From assembly GCF_026898115.1 (NCBI RefSeq), contig NZ_CP114036.1:5202001-5266000 (forward strand): a stretch of 64,000 nucleotides of DNA, in the 5' to 3' direction. Below are positions 56,666-64,000 of the stretch, in pieces. The notes below the pieces were generated by a model, which was not told the origin of the DNA, searched no databases, and was given only the letters and a program-made list of their open reading frames with translations. Position 1 is the first letter of the stretch; each line of letters begins with the position of its first letter. A program made the position numbers and the translations under genes. The DNA is from Streptomyces sp. S465. GTDB taxonomy: Bacteria; Actinomycetota; Actinomycetes; Streptomycetales; Streptomycetaceae.

Positions 56666-57709
56666 ATGGCGGATGCCAAGGTCATTCCGTTCGGTGAGGA
56701 ACCCCGGTCCCGGCGGAAGGGCCCGCGCCCGGGACGCGGCGGCCGCGCCCAGGGCTCGCTCAAGCCCGTACCGCAGCAGCGCGACGAGGCGTCCGAGCAG
56801 CGTCCCCAGACGGCGGCCGCGGCCGTGCCGCCGCTGCCGCCGGACCCGCCCAAGCCGGCCCCGGGCGGCGGGGACTGGGAGCGCAAGCTGGCCCACGGGC
56901 TGAGCTTTCTGCGCCGCCGGATCACCGGGGACTACGAGGTCGACGACTTCGGCTACGACCACGACCTGACCGACCAGGTCCTGATGTCCCTGCTCCGCCC
57001 GGTGTACGAGAAGTACTTCCGGGTCGAGGTGAAGGGGATCGAGAACATCCCCGACAGCGGCGGTGCGCTCGTCGTCGCCAACCACTCCGGGGTGTTGCCG
57101 CTGGACGGGCTGATGCTCCAGGTGGCGGTGCACGACAACCACCCCGCCGAGCGCCATCTGCGGCTGCTCGCCGCCGATCTGGTCTTCATGCTCCCGGTCG
57201 TCAACGAGCTCGCCCGTAAGGCGGGCCACACCCTCGCCTGCGCCGAGGACGCCCAGCTGCTGCTGGAGCGCGGCGAGGTGGTCGGGGTGATGCCGGAGGG
57301 CTTCAAGGGGATCGGCAAACCGTTCGCGGAGCGGTACAAGCTACAGCGCTTCGGGCGGGGCGGCTTCGTCTCGACGGCGCTGCGCGCGGGGGCGCCGATC
57401 GTGCCGTGCTCGATCGTGGGCGCGGAGGAGATCTACCCGATGGTGGGGAACGCGAAGACCCTGGCCCGGCTGCTCGGCCTGCCGTACTTCCCGATCACGC
57501 CGACCTTCCCGCTGCTCGGGCCGCTGGGCGCGCTGCCGCTGCCGACGAAGTGGACCATCCAGTTCGGCGAGCCCATCCCCACCGACGGCCATCCGCCGGA
57601 GGCGGCGGACGACCCGATGCTGATGTTCAACCTGACCGACCAGGTACGCGAAACGATCCAGCACACGCTCTACAAGCTGCTGGTGCAGCGGCGGTCGGTG
57701 TTCTTCTGA
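56666..57709 (+). CDS. Lysophospholipid acyltransferase (PlsC family)
   Basis: A 347-residue enzyme. An N-terminal ~75-residue disordered Arg/Pro segment precedes the PlsC domain: catalytic VVANHSGVLPLDG (HxxxxD), GVMPEGFKGIGK (EG motif), PIVPCSIVGAEE. Probably acylates lysophosphatidate or a glycolipid. ATG 56666 is used; a GTG six codons earlier is possible. Operon with the epimerase gene. Confidence 0.85.
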   Translation: MADAKVIPFGEEPRSRRKGPRPGRGGRAQGSLKPVPQQRDEASEQRPQTAAAAVPPLPPDPPKPAPGGGDWERKLAHGLSFLRRRITGDYEVDDFGYDHDLTDQVLMSLLRPVYEKYFRVEVKGIENIPDSGGALVVANHSGVLPLDGLMLQVAVHDNHPAERHLRLLAADLVFMLPVVNELARKAGHTLACAEDAQLLLERGEVVGVMPEGFKGIGKPFAERYKLQRFGRGGFVSTALRAGAPIVPCSIVGAEEIYPMVGNAKTLARLLGLPYFPITPTFPLLGPLGALPLPTKWTIQFGEPIPTDGHPPEAADDPMLMFNLTDQVRETIQHTLYKLLVQRRSVFF

Positions 57710-57744
57710 GGGTTGTCGGAGCGCGGCACCGAGACCGGCGGTCC

Positions 57745-57784
57745 GGGGGTGGGTGGTGCGCGGCGGTGCGCACGACCCACCCCC
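57745..57784. terminator. Hairpin between acyltransferase and anti-sigma genes
   Basis: GGGGGTGGGT and ACCCACCCCC form a 10-bp outer stem with an inner GTGCGC/GCGCAC stem, between convergent genes. Confidence 0.6.
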
Positions 57785-57793
57785 AGGACATGG

Positions 57794-59032
57794 TCACCTC
57801 GTGTCGTCGCCGTCGAGGGTCAGGCCCGGCAGAAGGTCCGGCAGCAGCGGGGGGATGGTGATGTCCGGCTGGGACGGTTTGCCGGCCGGGTCGCCCTTGC
57901 CCGTGGACGGGCTGGGGCTCGCGCCGCCCAACGGCGGATCCACCAGATCGCCGGTGCCGCCCACCAGGCCGCCGGCCTGCTCCTGAGTGCCCGTCGAGGA
58001 CGACGGGTGCGGGCCGGTGGCGGTCTCGCCGGTGCGGCTGCTGCTCGGGGTGGCCGAGGCGGACGCCGAGCGGTTGCCCAGCTCCACCGCGCCGGGGCGC
58101 TCGGGCGGGTGGCCGGTCTGCCGGCCGGACTGGCCCTGCTGGTCCTTCTTCGTGGGGAGCAGCGCCCGCAGCGGACCGACCTCTTGGTCTATGGCGTCGA
58201 AGACCGAGCTGACCTCGTCGCCGACGTCCATGAGCTGGACCGGCAACTGCTCACGCAGTCGGCTCCAACCGTCGCGGTGGGTCTGGGAGAAGGAGGACAG
58301 CTGCTGGATCGGGCCGAGTGAGCCGTCCCGCTGGTAGACCTGGTGCAGCAGCCGGTGGCCCTCGGAGGCGTCATGGCGCATACCGGCCAGGGTCCGGCGG
58401 ATCTCTCCCAGTGAGTCATGGTCCAGATCGCGGCTGCGGGCCCGCTCCATCAGACGGCGCGCCTCGCTCAGCCGTGTCGAGGCCTGGTCCAGATAGATCC
58501 GGCCCCGGTCGGCGTCGCCGTCCGCCATCTCGAGCTTGAGATCCTCCATACCGCGCTTGAACCCGTAGAGGGTGTCGCCCGGCAGCGCGTTTGAGCTGGC
58601 CGCGGCGACGCCGCCGAAGGCGCCCGCCGCGACGCCGAACGTGAGCCCCCCGGCCGCAAGCCCCTTGGACCAGCGGGAACGGGGGCGCAGTCTCGCCACC
58701 GGGGGTTTGGCGCGATGGGCGCCGCTGGTGCGGCGGCGCTGCTCGGGTACGCGTGGCGCGCCCTCGGCGAAGGCCGCCTCCATGGCGGCGAGCAGCTGGG
58801 CCCGCTGCGCCGTGCGGACCTCCGGGTCCAATGTCGGTGCCGGCAGCTCGCCCAGCCCGTTCGCCAGGGCCAGCAGCCGTCTCCGCTCGGCGCTCTCCGC
58901 CGATGAGGAGCCTGGCTGTTGGTGCGGCGTCTCGTCCCGGGGGGCCTGGTGGTTGCTCTCCAGGGCCTCCAGGGCCTCCAGGGCCTTGGCGAAGGCGTTC
59001 GCCCGCCGGTGTGCCGATACGTTCGCGATCAC
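57794..59032 (-). CDS. rsbN: RsbN-type anti-sigma factor (DUF5667)
   Basis: A 412-residue membrane protein. Cytoplasmic N-terminus (residues 1-115, MIANVSAHRRANAFAKAL) likely binds BldN; one helix near residue 128-148 (GLAAGGLTFGVAAGAFGGVAAA); the outside DUF5667 domain (LPGDTLYGFKRGMEDLKLEM, DQASTRLSEARRLM) and a Ser/Gly/Pro tail. GTG 59032 has AGGAGG eight nt upstream. In S. venezuelae RsbN sequesters BldN and its own gene is transcribed by BldN. It follows bldN by 205 bp. Confidence 0.88.
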   Translation of the reverse strand: MIANVSAHRRANAFAKALEALEALESNHQAPRDETPHQQPGSSSAESAERRRLLALANGLGELPAPTLDPEVRTAQRAQLLAAMEAAFAEGAPRVPEQRRRTSGAHRAKPPVARLRPRSRWSKGLAAGGLTFGVAAGAFGGVAAASSNALPGDTLYGFKRGMEDLKLEMADGDADRGRIYLDQASTRLSEARRLMERARSRDLDHDSLGEIRRTLAGMRHDASEGHRLLHQVYQRDGSLGPIQQLSSFSQTHRDGWSRLREQLPVQLMDVGDEVSSVFDAIDQEVGPLRALLPTKKDQQGQSGRQTGHPPERPGAVELGNRSASASATPSSSRTGETATGPHPSSSTGTQEQAGGLVGGTGDLVDPPLGGASPSPSTGKGDPAGKPSQPDITIPPLLPDLLPGLTLDGDDTR

Positions 59033-59237
59033 AGGCGGCACCTCCTCTCGTCGTGACGGTCGACTCCCCAGGACACCCGAGGGGTTCCGTGCCAAGCGCG
59101 CGTCCACCCGATCGAGTGAGTGGACCACGGGCAGGGTACGACCGCGAGGCGCCTGCATCCCCCACAACGAGCGGCGCAGCACCCGGGTTACGCCCTCCCC
59201 ACGGGCGGACGGGCCGTGGCCGGAGTGCTACGGGTGG

Positions 59238-60044
59238 TCAGCGGGCGTCGTCCGGAAGGAGCCGGGCCAGGGTGCGGACGGCCCGGTACTGAAGGGTTTT
59301 GATGGCGCCCTCGTTCTTCCCCATGACCCGGGCGGTCTCGGCTACCGAGAGGCCCTGGAGGAAGCGGAGCGTCACGCACTCCTGCTGCTGCGGGTTGAGT
59401 TTTCGTACCGCCTGTAGCAGTGCGGCGTTGGAGAGCGATTCGAGGACGGAGTCCTCGGGGCTGCGCTCGACCTCATTGGCGTCCAGCATCTCGCCGGTGG
59501 TGACCTCCAGCCGGAAGCGGCTGGATTTGAAGTGGTCGGCGACGAGGTTGCGGGCGATGGTCACCAGCCAGGCGCCGAAGTCGCGGCCCTGCCAGGTGAA
59601 GGTGCCGATGCGGCGCAGGGCGCGCAGGAACGTCTCGCTGGTGAGGTCCTCGGCCGTGGCCCGGCCGCCCACGCGGTAGTAGATGTAGCGGTAGACGGTG
59701 TCGGCGTACTGGTCGTAGAGCCTGCCGAACGCCTCGGCCTCCCCGGACTGGGCGCGCTCGACGAGATCCATCATGCGGCGGCTGTCGCTGTCGGCGCCGG
59801 GGCGCCGGGTGGTGGGGGTGGAGCCGCGGGAGCGTCTGCCGACCGCGGCGCCACCGTCCGCCAGGGCGTAGCACGGGCCGGCCTGGCCGGTGTGAGTGGC
59901 CGTGCCGACGGCTGGGCTGACGGGCAGGGGGGTGGCGAGGGCGGGGACGGCATACGCGGTGGGGACGAAGCCGCGCAGACAGTCGAGGACCGTTGCGCGC
60001 AGCGTAGCCAGGCCCGAGGCGTCAACCCCGACGTGTGGGTACAC
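59238..60044 (-). CDS. bldN: Developmental ECF sigma factor BldN
   Basis: A 268-residue protein. The first ~88 residues (MYPHVGVDASGLATLRATVL) are a prosequence, known in S. coelicolor to be removed. Sigma region 2 (FGRLYDQYADTVYRYIYYRVGG, GRDFGAWLVTIARNLVADHF) and region 4 (LNPQQQECVTLRFLQGLSVAETARVM, NEGAIKTLQYRAVRTLARLL) follow. BldN is needed for aerial hyphae and chaplin/rodlin expression. Repressed by BldD in S. coelicolor; the upstream region is AT-richer. Confidence 0.95.
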   Translation of the reverse strand: MYPHVGVDASGLATLRATVLDCLRGFVPTAYAVPALATPLPVSPAVGTATHTGQAGPCYALADGGAAVGRRSRGSTPTTRRPGADSDSRRMMDLVERAQSGEAEAFGRLYDQYADTVYRYIYYRVGGRATAEDLTSETFLRALRRIGTFTWQGRDFGAWLVTIARNLVADHFKSSRFRLEVTTGEMLDANEVERSPEDSVLESLSNAALLQAVRKLNPQQQECVTLRFLQGLSVAETARVMGKNEGAIKTLQYRAVRTLARLLPDDAR

Positions 60045-60531
60045 GGGACTCCCAGAGGCAGAGCTTCCATCACGTGCAGTACGGGACCGTCACCCGCCGT
60101 AGGGACGCGTGGGTACCGGTTTGCGTCTAAGGAGAATAACGCTTCGTACAGGCGGCACTACACCCAGTTGCTCAAATCATCGCTTCCGTTCGCTCCGTTA
60201 TGGATTGATGACCCATCAAGTATCGAACGCGGGCAGCAGATTGATCGGAATTATTCGTGAGTTGTGCGATTGTGTGGCGTGTTGTGACAAAGCGGCGGTA
60301 AGGGGACTGGCGGGGGCGCTGTGGGGTAGGAAGTGCGGAATGACTGAAACAGAGCGGGCGCGTTCGGTTGGTGACGCTGTGTATCGGCGCGTGCGCCGTC
60401 ACGGAGCGCGATCAATGGTCAGCCTTGACCGTCCTCGGTCACGGTCGTGCGCAGATGGTCAGCGCGGCCGCCCGCGGCGGGCCCGAGGGAAGGGCTCGGC
60501 GCGAGGCCGGGCGGGTGGGGCGGTCGCCGAC
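60045..60531. other. Long bldN upstream region
   Basis: About 490 bp without a supportable gene. The part at 60120-60300 is clearly AT-richer than the genome and likely holds the bldN promoter and regulator sites. I could not identify a full BldD box with confidence. Confidence 0.5.
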
Positions 60532-60723
60532 GGCCAGCGATGCGCGGGCGTCGGTGGTCAGGGGTGCGCGGCCGTCGACGGCCAGGGCCGGGTGGCCGCC
60601 GGTGGCCAGTGGTGCGCGGGCGCCGGCGGCCAGTGGTGCGCGGGCGTCGGCGGCCAGGAGTGGGTGGCCGCCGGTGGTCAGGGGTGCGCGGGCGTCGGTG
60701 GCCAGTGGTGGGTGGCCGTTGGT
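60532..60723. repeat. Eight 24-bp tandem repeats next to the HAD gene's 3' end
   Basis: Units begin GGCCAG or GGTCAG and end GTCGGT/GCCGGT, exactly 24 bp each, 60532-60723. The next unit's GGTCAG supplies the stop codon of the HAD gene (TCA on this strand at 60726). Divergence among units is 2-8 positions. Frames crossing the array encode 8-residue periodic peptides but lack coding support. Confidence 0.8.
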
Positions 60724-60725
60724 GG

Positions 60726-61649
60726 TCAGCGGCGGCGGCGGTGCAGGGCCACGGCGGCCGCCGTGCCGCCCGCCACCGCGCCCACCCCGGCCGCCGCCGG
60801 GATGCCGATCTTGGCTGCCTTGCGGCCGGTGCGGTAGTCCCGCAGCCGCCAGCCGTGTTCCCGGGCGTGCTTGCGCAGCCGGGTGTCCGGGTTCACCGCG
60901 TACGGATGGCCCACGATCGAGAGCATCGGGATGTCGTTCGAGGAGTCGCTGTAGGCCGCGCAGCGGGAGAGGTCCAGGCCCTCGGCCGTCGCCAGCGCCC
61001 GTACGGCCTCGGCCTTGGCCGGGCCGTGCAGCGGCTCGCCGACCAGCCGGCCGGTGTAGACGCCGCCCACGGACTCGGCCACCGTCCCCAGGGCCCCGGT
61101 CAGGCCGAGCCGCCGGGCGATGATCGTCGCCGTCTCGACCGGGGCGGCGGTCACCAGCCAGACCCGCTGACCGGCGTCCAGATGGGCCTGGGCGAGAGCG
61201 CGGGTGCCGGGCCAGATGCGGTCGGCCATGTACTCGTCGTAGATCTCCTCGCCGATGGACATCAGCTCGGCGACCCGGTGGCCCTTGACGATGGACAGGG
61301 CGCTGCTGCGCACGTCCTCCATGTGCGCCGGGTCCTCGACGCCGGCCATCCGGAACCAGGCCTGCTGCCAGGCGAAGCGGGCGAGTTCGCGCTTGCGGAA
61401 GAAGTGCCGCTTGTAGAGGCCGCGGCCGAAGTGGAAGAGCGCGGCGCCCTGCATGACCGTGTTGTCCAGGTCGAAGAAGGCGGCGGCCCGCTCGTCCCCG
61501 ACGACGGGGAACTCCGGTTCGGCGGGGGCCTGCGGTGAGGGGGTCTCGGCCGACGACTTGCGCGCGGCCTCGGCCGATGCCTCTCCGGCGAGGACGCTCC
61601 GCTCGGTGGCGGGTCGTCGACGTCGGGTGAACCATCCCAGTGCGGCCAT
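60726..61649 (-). CDS. HAD-IB family phosphatase (SerB-like), membrane-associated
   Basis: A 307-residue protein. Motif I AAFFDLDNTVMQGAALFHFG, motif II WLVTAAPVETATIIARRLG, motif IV AYSDSSNDIPMLSIVG. The C-terminus ends with a helix (IPAAAGVGAVAGGTAAAVALHRRRR) that may anchor it. ATG 61649 gives the conserved MAALGWFTRRRR start though without a ribosome site; ATG 61679 is an alternative. Related to serine/phosphoglycerol phosphatases; substrate unknown. Confidence 0.86.
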   Translation of the reverse strand: MAALGWFTRRRRPATERSVLAGEASAEAARKSSAETPSPQAPAEPEFPVVGDERAAAFFDLDNTVMQGAALFHFGRGLYKRHFFRKRELARFAWQQAWFRMAGVEDPAHMEDVRSSALSIVKGHRVAELMSIGEEIYDEYMADRIWPGTRALAQAHLDAGQRVWLVTAAPVETATIIARRLGLTGALGTVAESVGGVYTGRLVGEPLHGPAKAEAVRALATAEGLDLSRCAAYSDSSNDIPMLSIVGHPYAVNPDTRLRKHAREHGWRLRDYRTGRKAAKIGIPAAAGVGAVAGGTAAAVALHRRRR

Positions 61650-61802
61650 GGAGGGAGCATAGCCAGCGCTCCGGCGCATCCCGTTACGCCCGGGTGTCGG
61701 GCCGATTCAGGTTACGCGAAAGGGAGGCGGCGAAGAGGGCGGCGAAGGAGGCCGCGAAGGGAGCGGCGCGGGGGGACGGCGAAGGGCCGGCGTCGGCCCG
61801 CG

Positions 61803-62081
61803 TCAGCCGCCGAGTGCGGTGCGCAGCCGCTTGGGGTCCACCCGCCAGAAGTCGTGCTGCTCGCCGTCGATGAGCACCACCGGGATCTGCTCCCAGTACG
61901 CGCGGTACAGCTCCGCGTCCTGGGTGATGTCCTTCTTCTCCCAGGGGGTGCCCAGCTCGCCGCAGACCTGCTCGATCACGGCCTCGGCGTTCTCGCAGAG
62001 GTGGCAGTCGGGCTTGCCGATCAGCGTGACCGTGCGTTCGGTGGGCTTCTTGCGCGGGGTGCGGCGCAGCAACGGACTCAT
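61803..62081 (-). CDS. Glutaredoxin/thioredoxin-fold protein
   Basis: A 92-residue protein with KPDCHLCENAEAVIEQVCGEL (CxxC) and a cis-Pro loop EQIPVVLIDGEQ. Small redox protein of the DUF836 group. Lies between the HAD gene and rex; divergent from rex, whose regulation senses NADH/NAD+. Confidence 0.87.
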   Translation of the reverse strand: MSPLLRRTPRKKPTERTVTLIGKPDCHLCENAEAVIEQVCGELGTPWEKKDITQDAELYRAYWEQIPVVLIDGEQHDFWRVDPKRLRTALGG

Positions 62082-62469
62082 GTCCTCAATTGTGCCCGCC
62101 GGTGTGGTCCGGCCGGCGCCCGTGGAGGTGGGGCCGGGGCGTCCGGGTGCGGGATCCGACAGGTTCGGAAGTGGGTCCCCGGTCGATTACGATCGTGGGC
62201 GTTTTGTTGCTGTCCGGGGGTAAAAAGGTGAGGAGTGAGGGCCTGTGCTCCCGTCGGCGGCCCAGCGGTACGAGCGTGCCTGCCGGGAACGGCGTGAGGC
62301 CGGTAGTGGTTCCGCGACCAGCCCGAAAAGAGGCGTGAGACCGGTCACTTTGCTCGGACAAAGCGGACACCATCTTTGTGCACGCGTTCACAAAGACATA
62401 GCCTGCTGTCGATGGGGCGGTCATGAAGCACCCGGCCGCCCGCAGCCTCGCTCTACCCGCAGGAGCACC
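62082..62469. other. rex promoter region
   Basis: A 388-bp gap between divergent genes. Carries the Rex operator at 62377-62392. No small gene is supported; open frames here lack ribosome sites. Confidence 0.6.
62377..62392. promoter_or_regulatory. Rex operator (ROP)
   Basis: TGTGCACGCGTTCACA, an inverted repeat matching the Rex consensus TGTGAAC-N-TTCACA except for one position, about 80 nt before rex. In S. coelicolor Rex represses rex-hemACD from such a site and is released by NADH. Confidence 0.88.
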
Positions 62470-63276
62470 GTGGCAACTGGCCGAACTCACCGACCGGCGA
62501 CCCGAAGCCGAGGGATCCCCGAGGCCACCGTCGCCCGGCTACCGCTGTATCTGCGTGCCTTGACCGCGCTCTCGGAGCGCTCGGTGCCGACGGTGTCGTC
62601 CGAGGAATTGGCGACCGCGGCCGGCGTCAATTCGGCCAAGCTGCGCAAGGACTTCTCCTACCTCGGTTCGTACGGCACCCGTGGTGTCGGCTACGACGTG
62701 GAGTACCTCGTCTACCAGATCTCGCGGGAGCTCGGGCTCACCCAGGACTGGCCCGTCGTGATCGTCGGTATCGGTAATCTCGGCGCCGCGCTCGCCAACT
62801 ACGGCGGCTTCGCCTCCCGTGGTTTCCGGGTCGCCGCGCTGATCGACGCCGACCCCACCATGGCCGGGAAGCCGGTCGCGGGCATCCCGGTGCAGCACAC
62901 CGACGAGCTCGAGAAGATCATCACGGACAACGGCGTATCGATCGGCGTGATCGCCACCCCGGCGGGCGCGGCCCAGCAGGTCTGTGACCGGCTCGTCGCC
63001 GCCGGTATCACCTCGATCCTCAACTTCGCGCCCACCGTGCTGTCCGTTCCGGACGGGGTGGACGTGCGCAAGGTCGACCTCTCGATCGAGCTGCAGATCC
63101 TCGCCTTCCACGAGCAGCGCAAGGCGGGCGAGGACGTCGCCGTCCCGGAGGAGGGGGCCGCGGCGGCCGTTCCACCGCCTCCCGTGGCGCCCCATCGCGC
63201 GCCCCCCGGCGCCACCGGTGCCGACAGCGGCCGGCAAGGACCTGACGGGGATGTGCCCGCCGTGATGCCGGCATGA
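62470..63276 (+). CDS. rex: Redox-sensing repressor Rex
   Basis: A 268-residue NADH-responsive repressor. N-terminal winged helix (ATVARLPLYLRALTALSE, LATAAGVNSAKLRKDFSYLG), Rossmann GIGNLGAALANYGGF, C-terminal domain-swapped helix (IELQILAFHEQRK) and a Pro/Ala tail. GTG 62470 after AGGAG. Represses respiratory and haem genes until oxygen limitation raises NADH. Overlaps hemA by ATGA. Confidence 0.95.
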   Translation: MATGRTHRPATRSRGIPEATVARLPLYLRALTALSERSVPTVSSEELATAAGVNSAKLRKDFSYLGSYGTRGVGYDVEYLVYQISRELGLTQDWPVVIVGIGNLGAALANYGGFASRGFRVAALIDADPTMAGKPVAGIPVQHTDELEKIITDNGVSIGVIATPAGAAQQVCDRLVAAGITSILNFAPTVLSVPDGVDVRKVDLSIELQILAFHEQRKAGEDVAVPEEGAAAAVPPPPVAPHRAPPGATGADSGRQGPDGDVPAVMPA

Positions 63277-64000
63277 GTCTCCTCGTCGTCGGACTGAGCC
63301 ACCGCAGCGCGCCCGTGAGCGTGCTGGAGCGCGCCGCCCTGGTGGGCGACGAGCAGGTGAAGCTGGTGCAGGACACCCTCGCCGCCGAGCCCGCCACCGA
63401 GGCCGCGGTGCTGGCCACCTGCAACCGCATCGAGCTCTACGCCGACGTGGACAAGTTCCACGCCGGGGTCGCCGAGCTGTCCACGCTGCTCGCCCAGCAC
63501 ACCGGCGTCGGACTGGACGAGCTCACCCCGTATCTCTACGTCCACTACGAGGACCGGGCCGTCCACCACCTCTTCTCGGTGGCCTGCGGGCTGGACTCGA
63601 TGGTCGTCGGCGAGGGCCAGATCCTCGGCCAGATCAAGGACGCGCTGGCGCTGGGGCAGGAGCTGCACACCGCCGGGCGGCTGCTGAACGATCTCTTCCA
63701 GCAGGCGCTGCGGGTCGGCAAGCGGGCCCACAGCGAGACCGGTATCGACCGGGCGGGCCAGTCGCTGGTCACCTTCGGCCTGGAGCAGCTGGCCCAGGGC
63801 GCGCCGGTGGCGGAGTGGGCGCGGGGCAAGCGCGCCCTGGTGATCGGCGCCGGTTCGATGTCCTCGCTGGCCGCGGCGACGCTCGCGCGCGCCGGTGTGG
63901 CAGAACTGGTGATCGCCAACAGGACGTTGGAGCGGGCGCTGCGCCTGGCGGAGTCCCTGGCCCAGCAGCACGCGGCCACCCCGGCCGAGGCCACTGCCGC
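63273..64000 (+). CDS. hemA: Glutamyl-tRNA reductase HemA (3' end off the window)
   Basis: The first ~243 residues of the C5-pathway enzyme that makes glutamate-1-semialdehyde for haem and corrin synthesis. SLLVVGLSHRSAPVSVLE at the start, catalytic Cys in LATCNRIELYAD, GEGQILGQIKDAL, and NADPH-binding ALVIGAGSMSSLAAATL. ATG overlaps the rex stop (ATGA), so it is Rex-controlled with rex. The coding region continues past 64000. Confidence 0.95.
   Translation, partial: MSLLVVGLSHRSAPVSVLERAALVGDEQVKLVQDTLAAEPATEAAVLATCNRIELYADVDKFHAGVAELSTLLAQHTGVGLDELTPYLYVHYEDRAVHHLFSVACGLDSMVVGEGQILGQIKDALALGQELHTAGRLLNDLFQQALRVGKRAHSETGIDRAGQSLVTFGLEQLAQGAPVAEWARGKRALVIGAGSMSSLAAATLARAGVAELVIANRTLERALRLAESLAQQHAATPAEATA

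Noticed and set aside
60045..60531. BldD operator upstream of bldN
   Set aside because: GTGAC and GTCAC half-words occur near 60370-60405 but spacing and flanks do not give a convincing full site by eye.

Overview
The window is about 72% GC actinobacterial chromosome and is almost certainly Streptomyces. Diagnostic loci are bldN with its anti-sigma gene (rsbN type), the sigE-cseA-cseB-cseC envelope-stress operon, rex-hemA with a Rex operator, a WhiJ-type HTH/DUF397/ATPase locus, and an auxiliary trpS behind a Trp attenuator. From about 20 kb to the right edge the gene content and order look like conserved Streptomyces core (sigE-cse, mutY, disA, radA, ilvD, proC, trpS, bldN, rex, hemA). The left 20 kb is more accessory.

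Left part (1-20 kb): a truncated Old Yellow Enzyme gene; a 39-residue Pro-rich peptide gene translationally coupled to a PIMT-like methyltransferase; a secreted GH30-type galactanase; then the most interesting locus, at 3.5-8.4 kb. That locus is a minus-strand operon: an 8-cysteine peptide precursor, a MauE-like membrane redox protein, a MauD/TlpA-like thioredoxin, an ABC exporter and an S26 signal-peptidase-like protease. All modification and export genes overlap, and an AraC-type regulator lies just upstream. This looks like a complete system for making, disulfide-bonding, exporting and trimming a disulfide-rich peptide. It is followed by a gene-free stretch (8.4-9.06 kb), the WhiJ-like locus, a DUF4232 lipoprotein, an HTH/transmembrane protein, a NACHT-LRR NTPase (possible phage defence), an M23 peptidase, and a TetR/DHA2 efflux pair with a striking duplicated operator.

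Middle (20-45 kb): sigE-cseABC, mutY, disA, radA, an ECF-sigma-like membrane protein with a BACON-like ectodomain, a Ppx/GppA phosphatase, a TIM-barrel isomerase plus TetR, ilvD, a Ser/Thr kinase with a beta-propeller, an SH3-like protein, SulP, proC and trpS. Several intergenic gaps here carry degenerate tandem repeats: downstream of disA, between disA and radA, and between ilvD and the kinase gene.

Right part (45-64 kb): a complete 16S-23S-5S rRNA operon without spacer tRNAs, then a HAD phosphatase, an MFS transporter, an AcuC-like deacetylase, a conserved phosphatase-like protein, a BldC-like HTH protein, the 32-residue bS22-type ribosomal protein, an epimerase, an acyltransferase, the anti-sigma and BldN genes, a HAD-IB phosphatase bordered by a 24-bp tandem repeat, a glutaredoxin-like protein, rex and a truncated hemA. 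Several genes have a -10 hexamer only 6-8 nt before the start codon, which suggests leaderless transcripts.
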